64,000 nucleotides of DNA from Bacillota bacterium (GTDB taxonomy: Bacteria; Bacillota; Clostridia; Acetivibrionales; DSM-1351): NCBI GenBank assembly GCA_023409265.1, contig JAEYHZ010000022.1:1-64000 (forward strand), in the 5' to 3' direction. A program made the position numbers and the translations under genes. Each line of letters opens with the position of its first letter. The stretch's first letter is position 1. Below, in pieces: positions 1 to 8,910 of this stretch. The notes under the pieces were generated by a model, which did no database searches, was not told the origin of the DNA, and saw only the letters and a list, made by a program, of their open reading frames with translations.

Positions 1-193
1 GCATTGCTACACGGCTTTGCCTTGCCACAAAACAAATCCATCAGCTCAAAAATCTTCGACCTCACGCTTTGATATTTTGCTGATTTTCAAGGCGGAAGGA
101 CGCAGTCTTGCTTGCCGCAAGGCAAGGAGGACAACGAAGAAAATCGGCAAAATGGCTAGCGTGAGGCGTATTGTACGTTGTCAATAGAGGGTA
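1..193 (-). repeat. MITE-like inverted-repeat element, copy A (cut by window start)
   Basis: The right end (about 105-193) is closely similar to the reverse complement of the left end of the complete element at 38694-38879. The shared end is CGTATTGTACGTTGTCAATA followed by GAGGGTA. The portion from 1 to 100 is richer in direct repeats than the other copy and does not reach a recognisable left terminus, so the element either starts before the window or has rearranged. It has no ORF. The remaining bases up to the gene at 354 hold no feature I can name; a GAAACGTTTTC palindrome lies at 340-350. Confidence 0.7.
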
Positions 194-353
194 CTATACA
201 TATATCTATTATAGTATAACGAGGCAATAAATGTCCACCACTTCATTTAGGTGCATGGCTGCAAAAGGTAGCCTTGTACCGAATTGGTATCCAGGTGAAG
301 GGCATATCCATGGCCCCCCAAGGGCACCTTTGCCACGTTGAAACGTTTTCTTG

Positions 354-1853
354 TTATTGATCCCCTTTGATTGTTGCTTTATACATTATTGCTTCCTTGG
401 TGGCTTCACTTCGCCGGAATTCGCCTGATATCTGACCTTCCGCCAAAACCAGAACTCTATCGCACATGCCAAGAATTTCTTCAATATCTGAGGAGATAAG
501 GATAATAGAAGCACCCTTTGATACAAGGTCAAGCATACAGTTATAGATATCAGTCTTGGAAGCCACATCCACACCTCTGGTAGGTTCGTCCAATATATAG
601 ATTTTGGAACGGCTCATCATCCAGCGGGCTACGGCGGCTTTCTGCTGATTGCCGCCGCTGTAGTTCTCCATCAGGTCATTAAGGTTTCCGGGCCTGATGC
701 TCAGCTTCTTGATATATGTATCTGTAACATCGGTCATTATCTGATTGTGCAGATATTTATACTGTTCAAACCTTTTTAGTGAGGACAGGGTTACATTATT
801 TTCAAGGTTCAGGCAGCCAAAAATAGCGCTGGAGGCCCGGTCTTCAGGCAGCAATGCAATACCGTTCCTTATTGCATCCTCCGGAGAAGAGAATTTTTGC
901 TTCTGTCCGTTTATCTCAATGCTTCCTGTTTTAACAGGTGTAATGCCGAAGAGACACTGAGCCAGCAGAGATCTGCCCGAACCCATTAATCCGGTAATTC
1001 CTAAAATCTCGGATTTCCTCAGATCAAAGCTTATGGAACTTAGAATATCGGCAGCGCTGAGATCCTTAACTGACATGATTACCTTTCCAAGGGTAATATT
1101 CAGCTTGGGATAACGGTTTTTTTCGGCAGGAACAGCCAGCATTCTGATAATATCATCCTTAGAGGTGTTGCCGACGGTTTGAGTTCCAATAATCCTGCCC
1201 TGATGGATAACGGAAAGCCTGTCAGCAATCAGTTCTATTTCATCCAACAAATGAGTTATATATAAAATTGCAGTATTTTTTGCTTTTAAAGCTCGTATTA
1301 TTCTATAAAGTATATCTTTTTCATTGGATGTAAATGCAGCAGAGGGCTCATCAAAGATAACAATCTGAGCATTGGAAACATAAGCCTTCACCATCTCCAC
1401 AAGCTGCTTCTGGGCAAATCCCAGCTGTCCCGCCTTTACTCTGGCATCAATATTAATACCGAATTCACCGAATATTTCATTACAATCACGGAACATTCTG
1501 TATTGATTACGGGCTAAAAGGCTATTATCGGTATTTGGATGGTCCATATATATGTTCTCAGCAACAGTAAGGTTGGGATACAGATTTATATCCTGCCATA
1601 CGCAGTGGATTCCATGCTCTCTGGCGCTTGCCACACTATCTATACTGACAGCCGTATTATCGATTAATACCACACCGCTGTCCTGTTTTAGAACGCCACT
1701 GATTATTTTAATGACAGTTGATTTTCCTGAGCCGTTTTCTCCTATAAAGGCATGAACTTCTCCTGAATATAAATCCATTGATACATCGGAAAGTGAAAAA
1801 GAGTCACTAAAATACTTGTTAATATTTTTTATTTCCAGCTTGGGAATTCCCAT
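354..1853 (-). CDS. sugar ABC transporter ATP-binding protein (RbsA/MglA/XylG type)
   Basis: Cytoplasmic ATPase of 499 residues with two fused nucleotide-binding domains, as is usual for carbohydrate-uptake class 2 importers. Domain 1 has Walker A GENGSGKST near residue 40 and Walker B IFDEPSAAF. Domain 2 has the degenerate P-loop GLMGSGRS, the signature YSGGNQQK and LDEPTRGVDV; the degenerate second P-loop is normal in this family. A GGAGG lies just before ATG. The gene follows the DeoR regulator by 27 bp, so they are probably co-transcribed. No permease or binding protein follows within the window, where a repeat element begins instead. It is therefore either an orphan or the first part of a transporter continuing to the left. 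The substrate is unknown. Confidence 0.88.
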   Translation of the reverse strand: MGIPKLEIKNINKYFSDSFSLSDVSMDLYSGEVHAFIGENGSGKSTVIKIISGVLKQDSGVVLIDNTAVSIDSVASAREHGIHCVWQDINLYPNLTVAENIYMDHPNTDNSLLARNQYRMFRDCNEIFGEFGINIDARVKAGQLGFAQKQLVEMVKAYVSNAQIVIFDEPSAAFTSNEKDILYRIIRALKAKNTAILYITHLLDEIELIADRLSVIHQGRIIGTQTVGNTSKDDIIRMLAVPAEKNRYPKLNITLGKVIMSVKDLSAADILSSISFDLRKSEILGITGLMGSGRSLLAQCLFGITPVKTGSIEINGQKQKFSSPEDAIRNGIALLPEDRASSAIFGCLNLENNVTLSSLKRFEQYKYLHNQIMTDVTDTYIKKLSIRPGNLNDLMENYSGGNQQKAAVARWMMSRSKIYILDEPTRGVDVASKTDIYNCMLDLVSKGASIILISSDIEEILGMCDRVLVLAEGQISGEFRRSEATKEAIMYKATIKGDQ

Positions 1854-1880
1854 ATTCTTGACAACCTCCGAAAAAGAAGA

Positions 1881-2663
1881 TTAAACTCTGCCTTCAAATA
1901 AATCTATAGAGGTAAATAATTGTATATTAGCTTTAAAAAGATTATTTTTATGTTGATCTGACAATGTATGATTTGTTATTAGTTTATCACATAAATCCGT
2001 AATTAATCCGGCTCTGTAAAATGAGTTCCTTTCAAAGCCTGAAGAGGTACAAACGATAATTCTTTCATTTGCATTTTTAGCTGCAGCCTTTATAAAGGCT
2101 GCCATATCAATATTTGATACAGTTAAGTCAAGATTGTTTGAAATTCCGTCAACTTCTATAAATAATCGATTTACATAAAAGTTATTCAAGTTGTTAATGG
2201 TCAGGGTACCGAATACAGCCTTTGTATTGTAGTCAATGTCTCCGCCTAAAAGAACTACCTTTGCAGATTGCGCTTCAAGTATATGAGAGGCTATATTCAA
2301 ATCGTTTGTAAGAACGGTTACTCTATTTTTGGTGGAAAGCTGCCTGGCTATTTCCAAATTGATAGAACCATTTGTCAACATTATAACATCGCCATCATTA
2401 ATCATTTTGATTGCGATTTTGGATATTTCAAAATAATCCTGAAACAATTCAGTTTCTGCTCCGTCTGAGGTTGCTTCCTTTATACTTCCAAGCACAGCAC
2501 CACCATGGGTACGGGTAAGAAACTCTTCACCTTCAAGCTTCTCCAGATCCCTGCGGATAGTGACCTCCGATACCCCCAGCATTTGGCTCAGCTGATTAAC
2601 CTCAACCTGCTTATTTTCAAGTAAGTAGTTTTTGATTATTCTAATTCTCTCAATAGCAAACAT
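1881..2663 (-). CDS. DeoR family transcriptional regulator
   Basis: 260 residues, the usual family length. The N-terminal helix-turn-helix covers about residues 5-55, with VSEVTIRRDLEKLE as the recognition segment and the typical following RTHGGAV. The C-terminal DeoR sensor domain covers about 75-235 and in this family binds a phosphorylated sugar. The Shine-Dalgarno is AAAGGAAAG before ATG on the minus strand. It heads a probable two-gene unit with the ATPase and is divergent from the binding-protein gene at 3088. It could control either or both; the 424-bp gap between them would carry its operators. Confidence 0.88.
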   Translation of the reverse strand: MFAIERIRIIKNYLLENKQVEVNQLSQMLGVSEVTIRRDLEKLEGEEFLTRTHGGAVLGSIKEATSDGAETELFQDYFEISKIAIKMINDGDVIMLTNGSINLEIARQLSTKNRVTVLTNDLNIASHILEAQSAKVVLLGGDIDYNTKAVFGTLTINNLNNFYVNRLFIEVDGISNNLDLTVSNIDMAAFIKAAAKNANERIIVCTSSGFERNSFYRAGLITDLCDKLITNHTLSDQHKNNLFKANIQLFTSIDLFEGRV

Positions 2664-3087
2664 ATATTCTTTCCTTTAATTAGTATTAATGTGTTTCAAT
2701 TATTTTCCCTGATTAATACGCATAATAGAACATAATAAATGAAACTTATCGAAAGGAGATATCTTGAGTATAAAACAAATTTGGACTAAAAGCAACAAAT
2801 ACAGTGGATGAATCTACATATAAACTATAAGGTAGAATGCAAAAATTTTAAATATAAATTCATTTCTATGGACTAATCAAACAAAAATAATCACAAACAA
2901 TACAGAAAAAATGATCGATTGGTAAGGTATGGGTAAATTTGCACAAAACAAAACAACGGAAAATATATAAATTATAAATTATGCACAATTTTATTGACAT
3001 TTATACATGGCGGTGATAATATGAATTTACAAAACGAAAGCAAACGAACAAAAAAGAAAATGTTTGCATGAAAAGGAGAGTGTTTAA
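2664..3087 (+). promoter_or_regulatory. divergent intergenic region with promoter for the sugar importer
   Basis: AT-rich gap with no ORF. The best plus-strand promoter is TTGACA at 2994-2999, a 17-bp spacer, and TAATAT at 3017-3022, followed by a short leader. The leader contains a direct repeat, ACGAAAGCAAACGAAC, around 3034-3050, then the Shine-Dalgarno AAAAGGAGAG at 3071-3080. The TTGACA is clear; the -10 is only four of six matches. No firm cre site was found. Confidence 0.5.
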
Positions 3088-4167
3088 ATGAAATTGAGAA
3101 AGATTATAGCAGGTACTCTTTCGATGGTTATGACTCTTTCAGTGGCTTTAGGCTTCACTGCTTGTGGGACAAAAGATACCAGCAAACTCGTTGGTGTTGC
3201 TATGCCTACTAAATCCTCACAGAGATGGATTCAGGATGGCGACAATATGAAGAAGCAGCTTGAGGCTAAAGGTTATACAGTTGATTTGCAGTACGGTGAA
3301 GACAACATCGATAACCAGGTAGCGCAGATTGAAAACATGATCTCAAAAGGAGCAAAGGTTTTAGTTATAGCTTCTATTGACGGTTCAGCTCTCACAGACG
3401 TTCTTAAGAAGGCTGCAGATGCAGATGTAAAGGTTATAGCTTATGACCGCTTGATTAAAAATTCAGAAAACGTAAGCTATTATGCTACATTTGACAACTA
3501 CAAGGTTGGTGTACAGCAGGCTACTTCACTTGTAAAAGGTTTAGGAGCTGATACAAAGCCAGGACCATTCAACATCGAATTATTCGGTGGCTCTCCTGAT
3601 GATAACAATGCATTCTTCTTCTATGATGGCGCAATGTCAGTATTACAGCCACTTATCGACAAGGGTGTTTTGGTAGTTAAGAGCAAACAGGTGGGTATGG
3701 ACAAGGTTTCAACACTCCGCTGGGATGCTGCAACAGCTCAGTCCCGTATGGAGAATATTTTAAGTGCCAACTATACAACTGATAAGGTTGATGGTGTATT
3801 GTCACCATATGACGGTATCTCAATAGGTATACTTTCAGCACTTAAGAGTGTTGGATACGGCAAGGGCGACAAACAGATGCCAATAGTTACAGGTCAGGAT
3901 GCAGAAGTAGCATCAGTTAAATCAATCGTTGCCGGAGAACAGTACTCCACAATCTTTAAAGATACAAGAACTCTTGCAGAAAAGGCTGTGAAGATGGTTG
4001 ATGCAGTTCTCAGCGGTTCAGAGCCGGAAGTAAATGATACAAAGACTTATGACAACGGTAAGAAAGTTGTACCTTCATACCTTTGTGAACCGGTTCCAGT
4101 TGACAAGTCAAACTACAAGCAGACATTGATTGACAGCGGATACTACAAAGAAGCTGATTTACAGTAA
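3088..4167 (+). CDS. chvE: sugar-binding lipoprotein, ChvE-like ABC transporter component
   Basis: 359 residues with a lipoprotein signal peptide ending in FTAC (modified Cys at residue 26), so it is anchored outside the membrane. The rest is a type 1 periplasmic-binding fold. The run ELFGGSPDDNNAFFFYDGA resembles ChvE/MmsE-type multiple-monosaccharide binding proteins rather than RbsB or XylF. It is followed by a matching ATPase and a long permease of the GguA/GguB type, which supports the assignment. Sugars bound by this family include arabinose, xylose, galactose and glucose; the adjacent araM makes arabinose attractive, but this is inference. A hairpin after the stop may keep its message more abundant than the downstream genes. 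Confidence 0.85.
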   Translation: MKLRKIIAGTLSMVMTLSVALGFTACGTKDTSKLVGVAMPTKSSQRWIQDGDNMKKQLEAKGYTVDLQYGEDNIDNQVAQIENMISKGAKVLVIASIDGSALTDVLKKAADADVKVIAYDRLIKNSENVSYYATFDNYKVGVQQATSLVKGLGADTKPGPFNIELFGGSPDDNNAFFFYDGAMSVLQPLIDKGVLVVKSKQVGMDKVSTLRWDAATAQSRMENILSANYTTDKVDGVLSPYDGISIGILSALKSVGYGKGDKQMPIVTGQDAEVASVKSIVAGEQYSTIFKDTRTLAEKAVKMVDAVLSGSEPEVNDTKTYDNGKKVVPSYLCEPVPVDKSNYKQTLIDSGYYKEADLQ

Positions 4168-4197
4168 CAGCATCCCCTAAAAATTAATTCTTATACG

Positions 4198-4258
4198 GAG
4201 TCGCCATTTTGCAAAACTGACCTTGGACGAAAGCTCTCAGTTGGTAGAATGGCGCTCT
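4198..4258 (+). promoter_or_regulatory. intercistronic stem-loop after the binding-protein gene
   Basis: Two arms pair over about 20 positions: GCCATTTTGCAAAACTGA near 4203-4220 against TCAGTTGGTAGAATGGCG near 4237-4254. There is no U-tract, so it is unlikely to be a full terminator. Hairpins here commonly stabilise the upstream binding-protein mRNA relative to the ATPase and permease messages. Confidence 0.6.
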
Positions 4259-4316
4259 CTGTGATAAATAGCAGTATATTTTATAAATAAATTATTATGG
4301 ATAGGGAGCTGAGAAA

Positions 4317-5852
4317 ATGTCTAAACTATTACTCGAAATGAAAAATATTACCAAGACGTTTTCTAGCATCAAAGCACTAGATAATGTTAACTTGGCGGTA
4401 AGAAGCGGAGAAATACATGCTTTGGTAGGTGAAAATGGTGCTGGTAAGTCTACCCTGATGAATGTTTTAAGTGGTATATACCCCTACGGTTCTTATTCAG
4501 GAGACATAATATTTGATTCTAATGTATGTCAATTTAAAGAAATCAAAGACAGCGAAAAGCTTGGTATAGTTATAATACATCAGGAACTTGCCTTGATTCC
4601 CTATTTATCTATAGCAGAAAACGTGTTTTTAGGTAATGAACAGGCGAGAACCGGTATTATTGACTGGAACGAAACTACTACAAGAACGAAAGAATTATTA
4701 TCATTAGTCGGACTGCATGAAAATCCAAATACACTCATAACAAACATAGGTGTTGGAAAACAGCAGTTGGTGGAAATAGCAAGAGCGTTGGCCAAGGATG
4801 TCAAGCTGCTTATTCTTGACGAGCCGACAGCGGCGTTGAATGATGAAGAAAGCAACAAGCTTTTGGATTTGTTGATGGACTTAAGAAAAAAAGGTATTAC
4901 TTCAATATTGATATCTCATAAGCTCAACGAGGTTGAAAAAGTCTCTGACCGTATAACTGTTATCAGAGATGGTAAGACAATTGAAACTCTGGAAAAAGGC
5001 AAGGATGAAATTACTGAAGATCGAATCATAAAAGGTATGGTTGGCCGGGACATGTCCCATCGTTTTCCACACAGAGAACCTAAAATCGGTGATACCGTAA
5101 TGGAAGTTGAAGATTGGAATGTAAATCATCCATTGCATGATCGCAAGGTAATAAACAATGTTAATTTAAACGTGAGAAGCGGGGAGATAATAGGACTTGC
5201 TGGACTGATGGGTGCAGGGCGTACCGAGCTTGCAATGAGTATTTTTGGTAGGAGCTATGGTAGCAAAATAACCGGAACCATAAAACTTAAAGGTAAACAA
5301 GTTGATTTATCCAGTGTAAGTAAGGCAATCGAGTCCGGTATTGCTTATGTGACAGAAGACAGAAAGAATTATGGTCTTGTTCTTATAGATAATATAAAAA
5401 ATAACATTTCAATGGCTAATCTGAAGAAGGTTAGTAAAAATTCCGTAGTTGGAGAGCATGAAGAGAATATTGTTGCAGAAGACTTCCGTAAAAAATTCAA
5501 TATCAAATCCTCCAGTATAATGCAAAAGGCTGGAAATTTGAGCGGAGGTAACCAACAGAAGGTAGTATTGAGTAAATGGATATTCACTGACCCTGATGTC
5601 CTGATTCTTGATGAACCTACGCGAGGGATAGATGTTGGTGCAAAGTACGAGATATATACAATAATAAACCAACTGGCGGACAGTGGAAAATCAATTATCG
5701 TAATATCCTCCGAGATGCCTGAACTATTAGGCTTGTGCGACAGAATTTACGTTGTAAATGAAGGCGAAATAGCAGGCGAACTTTCTCGTTCAGAAGCTAC
5801 TCAGGAGAGCATTATGAAATGTATAATGAATCACACCAAGGGGACAGCGTAA
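4317..5852 (+). CDS. gguA: multiple-monosaccharide ABC transporter ATPase (GguA/MmsA type)
   Basis: 511 residues, two fused ATPase domains. Domain 1 carries Walker A GENGAGKST near residue 41, signature NIGVGKQQLVEIARAL and Walker B LLILDEPTAAL. Domain 2 carries GLMGAGRTELA, LSGGNQQKVVLSKW and LILDEPTRGIDVGAKYEI. The insert GMVGRDMSHRFPHREP between the domains is typical of the GguA/MmsA group. The start follows GGGAGCTGAGAAA. It is the middle gene of a binding protein-ATPase-permease operon. It is related to, but distinct from, the ATPase at 354. Confidence 0.9.
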   Translation: MSKLLLEMKNITKTFSSIKALDNVNLAVRSGEIHALVGENGAGKSTLMNVLSGIYPYGSYSGDIIFDSNVCQFKEIKDSEKLGIVIIHQELALIPYLSIAENVFLGNEQARTGIIDWNETTTRTKELLSLVGLHENPNTLITNIGVGKQQLVEIARALAKDVKLLILDEPTAALNDEESNKLLDLLMDLRKKGITSILISHKLNEVEKVSDRITVIRDGKTIETLEKGKDEITEDRIIKGMVGRDMSHRFPHREPKIGDTVMEVEDWNVNHPLHDRKVINNVNLNVRSGEIIGLAGLMGAGRTELAMSIFGRSYGSKITGTIKLKGKQVDLSSVSKAIESGIAYVTEDRKNYGLVLIDNIKNNISMANLKKVSKNSVVGEHEENIVAEDFRKKFNIKSSSIMQKAGNLSGGNQQKVVLSKWIFTDPDVLILDEPTRGIDVGAKYEIYTIINQLADSGKSIIVISSEMPELLGLCDRIYVVNEGEIAGELSRSEATQESIMKCIMNHTKGTA

Positions 5853-5864
5853 GAGTGCGAAGCA

Positions 5865-5905
5865 GCTTTCGTGCAAACATTTGACAGTCTTCGCCCACGA
5901 AAAGC
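5865..5905 (+). promoter_or_regulatory. intercistronic stem-loop before the permease gene
   Basis: GCTTTCGTG at 5865-5873 pairs with CACGAAAAGC at 5896-5905 with one bulge. An alternative pairing uses GCGAAG and CTTCGC. It has no U-tract. It is the second hairpin in this operon, one per gene junction, and suggests processing or differential mRNA stability. Confidence 0.45.
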
Positions 5906-5974
5906 CACTAATGTCTTTTCAATCATTACTTTTTATGTAAGTGACGTGTTTCTTACGTTACGTGGAGGTTATAA

Positions 5975-7147
5975 ATGACTAACTTTAAATCTTTTATAAA
6001 AAATAACATACGTCAGTATGCAATGGCCCTGGCCCTGGTAGTAATCATGATATTTTTCCAGGTGCTGACCGGAGGAATCCTATTCAAGCCATTAAATATT
6101 ACCAACCTTATACTGCAGAACAGTTATGTTCTTATTCTTGGCATAGGAATGCTGCTTGTAATTTTAACCGGAAACGTTGATTTGTCCGTTGGTTCGGTAG
6201 CAGCTTTCATAGGTGCCATATCTGCTATATTTATGGTTCAAATGAATATGCCGGTGCTTCCGGCGATTGTACTCTGCCTGATTGTCGGTGCATTGGTCGG
6301 AGCATGGCAGGGTTTCTGGATAGCTTATGTCAGAATACCGGCGTTTATTGTAACTCTGGCAGGAATGCTTGTATTCAGGGGCTTAACCATGGTATTGCTT
6401 CAAGGTAAAACAATTTCGCCATATGCGGAATCCTTTCAGGCCATGGCTAACGGCTTCTTCCTCACAGACACTTTTGAGGTTGCCGGATTAAACATGATTG
6501 CGGTTATTGCCGGTATTGTTTTGTCATTGGTTTACATTTTCATGGAGTACAGAAATATCCAAAACATGAAAAAATACAACTTTGAAACACTTCCTTTGCC
6601 AATAACCCTGGCTAAAATCGCAGTAATAGTAGTTGCTTTGAACCTTTTAACAGTAAGTCTTGCAGCATATAAAGGTATTCCAATAGTTCTTATATTAATA
6701 GTTGCTCTTATTGTCATATACACATTTATTACTCAGAAGACCATAGCCGGACGTCACGTTTATGCTCTGGGCGGTAATGAAAAAGCAGCAAAACTATCCG
6801 GTATCAAAACCAAGAGAGTTATGTTCTGGGTATATGTAAATATGGGAGTACTGGCTGCTTTGGCAGGACTTGTAGTCGCAGGCCGTTTGAATGCCGCTAC
6901 GCCAAAAGCCGGTACAAACTTTGAGCTTGATGCCATAGCAGCCTGCTTCATCGGTGGTGCCTCAGCATCAGGTGGTATAGGTACTGTAATAGGAGCCATA
7001 ATCGGAGCGCTTGTAATGGGTGTATTGAACAATGGTATGTCCATAATGGGTGTAGGTGTGGACTGGCAGCAGGCTATCAAAGGATTGGTACTTCTTGCAG
7101 CAGTTGCATTTGATGTTTACACAAAATCAAAAGCAAGCGCTGACTAA
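5975..7147 (+). CDS. gguB: multiple-monosaccharide ABC transporter permease (GguB/MmsB type)
   Basis: 390-residue integral membrane protein of the BPD_transp_2 family with about ten hydrophobic segments. The segment LTGNVDLSVGSVAAFIGA near 62-80 and AIAACFIGGASASGGIGTV near 315-335 are the conserved EAA-like and family motifs. The extra length (about 390 rather than 320 residues) and the insert around 175-225 fit GguB/MmsB rather than RbsC. Shine-Dalgarno GTGGAGG precedes ATG. It is the last gene of the importer operon and is followed by a terminator. Confidence 0.88.
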   Translation: MTNFKSFIKNNIRQYAMALALVVIMIFFQVLTGGILFKPLNITNLILQNSYVLILGIGMLLVILTGNVDLSVGSVAAFIGAISAIFMVQMNMPVLPAIVLCLIVGALVGAWQGFWIAYVRIPAFIVTLAGMLVFRGLTMVLLQGKTISPYAESFQAMANGFFLTDTFEVAGLNMIAVIAGIVLSLVYIFMEYRNIQNMKKYNFETLPLPITLAKIAVIVVALNLLTVSLAAYKGIPIVLILIVALIVIYTFITQKTIAGRHVYALGGNEKAAKLSGIKTKRVMFWVYVNMGVLAALAGLVVAGRLNAATPKAGTNFELDAIAACFIGGASASGGIGTVIGAIIGALVMGVLNNGMSIMGVGVDWQQAIKGLVLLAAVAFDVYTKSKASAD

Positions 7148-7192
7148 GGATCAGTTTCCAAAGCATCAGGTAAATACAAAATTATCTCAAGG

Positions 7193-7238
7193 CACGACGC
7201 AGAGTTTGTATATTCTTAGCGTCGTGTTTTTCATTTTT
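7193..7238 (+). terminator. rho-independent terminator of the sugar importer operon
   Basis: CACGACGC at 7193-7200 and GCGTCGTG at 7219-7226 form a perfect 8-bp stem, with AGAG...CTTA continuing partial pairing into the loop. It is followed directly by a T-rich run. Confidence 0.85.
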
Positions 7239-7240
7239 TC

Positions 7241-7348
7241 TGATTTATATTTCATCTTTTGCTGATTTATCTTCCGTCTTTTACTGATTAATCTTCCGTC
7301 CTTTGCTGAATTATCTTTTGTTTTTCTGAATTGGATTTCGATTTTTTC
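7241..7348 (+). repeat. 22-bp tandem repeat array, five units
   Basis: Five consecutive units begin TGATTTAT, TGATTTAT, TGATTAAT, TGAATTAT and TGAATTGG at 7241, 7263, 7285, 7307 and 7327. All are 22 bp except the fourth, which is 20 bp. Each ends in a pyrimidine-rich CTTTTGC-like run. The array starts immediately after the importer terminator and ends before the araM operator. The 22-bp period is about two helical turns. Confidence 0.85.
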
Positions 7349-7365
7349 AAATGTTTATCTTTTAT

Positions 7366-7409
7366 TTATGTTAAAAATGTTATATTATATTAACATAAAC
7401 GAACATTTT
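7366..7409 (+). promoter_or_regulatory. nested palindromic operator/promoter upstream of araM
   Basis: TTATGTTAA (7366-7374) is a perfect inverted partner of TTAACATAA (7390-7398). A second pair, AAAATGTT (7374-7381) and AACATTTT (7402-7409), is interleaved with it. This looks like one or two dimeric repressor sites in the promoter region of the following gene. The regulator is not identified. Confidence 0.5.
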
Positions 7410-7450
7410 ATAAAATTTAATCTAAATAATAAATGGAGGAATGGTAGCCG

Positions 7451-8617
7451 ATGAATCCTAAAGAAATAAAGATTGGTGATCTTACCGGGTATTCATTTGA
7501 ATGCAGCTGCGGTAAAACCCACAGTGTGGATATAAAAAAAATATCCATTGGAAACGGAATATATAAAGAACTTCCCGGAATACTTGAGCCATTTAAACAG
7601 AGCAAGGTCTTTATTGTTGCCGATACCCATACATATGGAATATATGGTGAAAAGGTCTATAACAGTCTGGCAGATACAGGCTTTAGCGTTGCCGCACATG
7701 TTTATGAAGCAAAGGGACACCTGATTCCCAATGAAGAAGCTATTGGAAGGCTTATGGTGGAAATTGGAGCCGATGTAGGAATGCTTATAGCTGTGGGCTC
7801 GGGAACAATAAACGATATCTCCAGGATAATAAGCAGCAAAATGAGGATACCATATATAATAATAGGGACTGCACCATCAATGGACGGTTATGCATCAACA
7901 GTATCACCCCTTATTATAAACGGTTTTAAAAAGACCTATGAAGCTGTATACCCATATGCCATTCTTGGAGATATGGAAATTATAAAGGCTGCTCCTAAAG
8001 AAATGATATGTGCAGGGTTTGGCGATATTCTGGGTAAGCTTACTGCTTTAAGTGACTGGAGGCTTTCCAGGAAGATCAACAATGAGTATTATTGTGAAAC
8101 CTGTGTTGAGCTGGTAGAAGTAGCCATTAATAAATGTATTGATAATGCAAAAGGAATAGCTTTAAGGGAAGAACAGGCCATAGCCTATCTGATGGAGGCG
8201 CTCATTCTTTCGGGAGTTGTAATGGGAATGGTAGGCAACTCAAGGCCTGCCTCCGGGTCTGAGCATCATTTGTCACACTACTGGGAAATCGATGCACTGG
8301 CTAAAGGAATTGAACATCCTTTGCACGGCAATTCAGTGGGGGTTGGAACTGTTATAGTAAGCAGGATGTATGAGAAGATTAAAGAAAAATATGATATAGA
8401 TTTTGATTTACCTACACCGGAATTTGTTATTGAACAGCTTAAAAATGCAGGCTGTATATATGATCCAAAAACACTTGGCATCGAAAAGGAAGTATTCAGG
8501 CAGAGCGTTATCCATGCTAAAGAAATAAGACCGAGATTTACTGTATTGCAGCTGGCTCAGGATATTGGCATTCTTGAACAGGCAGCTGATGAATTGACAG
8601 AATTATATTATATGTAA
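7451..8617 (+). CDS. araM: sn-glycerol-1-phosphate dehydrogenase (AraM/EgsA)
   Basis: 388 residues. Catalyses NAD(P)H-dependent reduction of dihydroxyacetone phosphate to glycerol 1-phosphate; the Bacillus homologue is AraM. Belongs to the iron-alcohol-dehydrogenase-like fold. GSGTINDISR near residue 117 is the nucleotide-binding segment, GTAPSMDGYAS near 139 the substrate/metal region, and GSEHHLSHYWE near 268 supplies metal-ligand histidines. The N-terminal extension containing the CSCG motif is typical of clostridial AraM proteins. GGAGGA precedes ATG. It has its own operator and terminator, so it is probably monocistronic. In some Firmicutes araM lies in the arabinose operon, which suggests that the preceding importer takes up arabinose (inference). 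Confidence 0.9.
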   Translation: MNPKEIKIGDLTGYSFECSCGKTHSVDIKKISIGNGIYKELPGILEPFKQSKVFIVADTHTYGIYGEKVYNSLADTGFSVAAHVYEAKGHLIPNEEAIGRLMVEIGADVGMLIAVGSGTINDISRIISSKMRIPYIIIGTAPSMDGYASTVSPLIINGFKKTYEAVYPYAILGDMEIIKAAPKEMICAGFGDILGKLTALSDWRLSRKINNEYYCETCVELVEVAINKCIDNAKGIALREEQAIAYLMEALILSGVVMGMVGNSRPASGSEHHLSHYWEIDALAKGIEHPLHGNSVGVGTVIVSRMYEKIKEKYDIDFDLPTPEFVIEQLKNAGCIYDPKTLGIEKEVFRQSVIHAKEIRPRFTVLQLAQDIGILEQAADELTELYYM

Positions 8618-8626
8618 AACTTAAAC

Positions 8627-8663
8627 AGCCGGTAAATATTTGTAAATGTTTGCCGGCTCTTTT
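8627..8663 (+). terminator. terminator after araM
   Basis: AGCCGG at 8627-8632 pairs with CCGGCT at 8653-8658, extended by AAA/TTT pairs, and is followed by CTTTTA. The U-tract is short but the position right after the stop is suitable. Confidence 0.7.
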
Positions 8664-8780
8664 ACGCTCATTATCAAAGCACCTGTCTTTTTTTATCAGC
8701 TGTAAATACGGCAGATACCCATTATAGGTAATTTTATCCTTATCTATTATATAAGTTCAAAAAAAATCTAAAAATATATA

Positions 8781-8809
8781 TTGACAAATAATTAACAAAG
8801 AGCTACAAT
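8781..8809 (+). promoter_or_regulatory. adhE promoter overlapped by Rex operator 1
   Basis: TTGACA at 8781-8786, an exact 17-bp spacer and TACAAT at 8804-8809 make a near-consensus housekeeping promoter. The first 18 bases, TTGACAAATAATTAACAA (8781-8798), also match the Rex site TTGTTAANNNNTTAACAA except at two positions, so Rex bound there would cover the -35. Rex senses NADH/NAD and classically represses adhE in clostridia. Confidence 0.8.
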
Positions 8810-8823
8810 AATATTAAGAAATA

Positions 8824-8841
8824 TTGTTAAATAATTAACAG
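8824..8841 (+). promoter_or_regulatory. Rex operator 2
   Basis: TTGTTAAATAATTAACAG matches the 18-bp Rex palindrome at 13 of the 14 specified positions. It lies about 10 bp downstream of the predicted transcription start of adhE. Confidence 0.8.
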
Positions 8842-8910
8842 TGTTTCTGTATAAGAATTTGTAAGCCAGACACATAATCGTTGGACATAGGCTTAATTTT
8901 TTAAAGATAA

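Noticed and set aside
340..350. Possible cre (CcpA) site GAAACGTTTTC
   Set aside because: It is downstream of the minus-strand ATPase gene, not at a promoter, and is one base short of the usual cre spacing.
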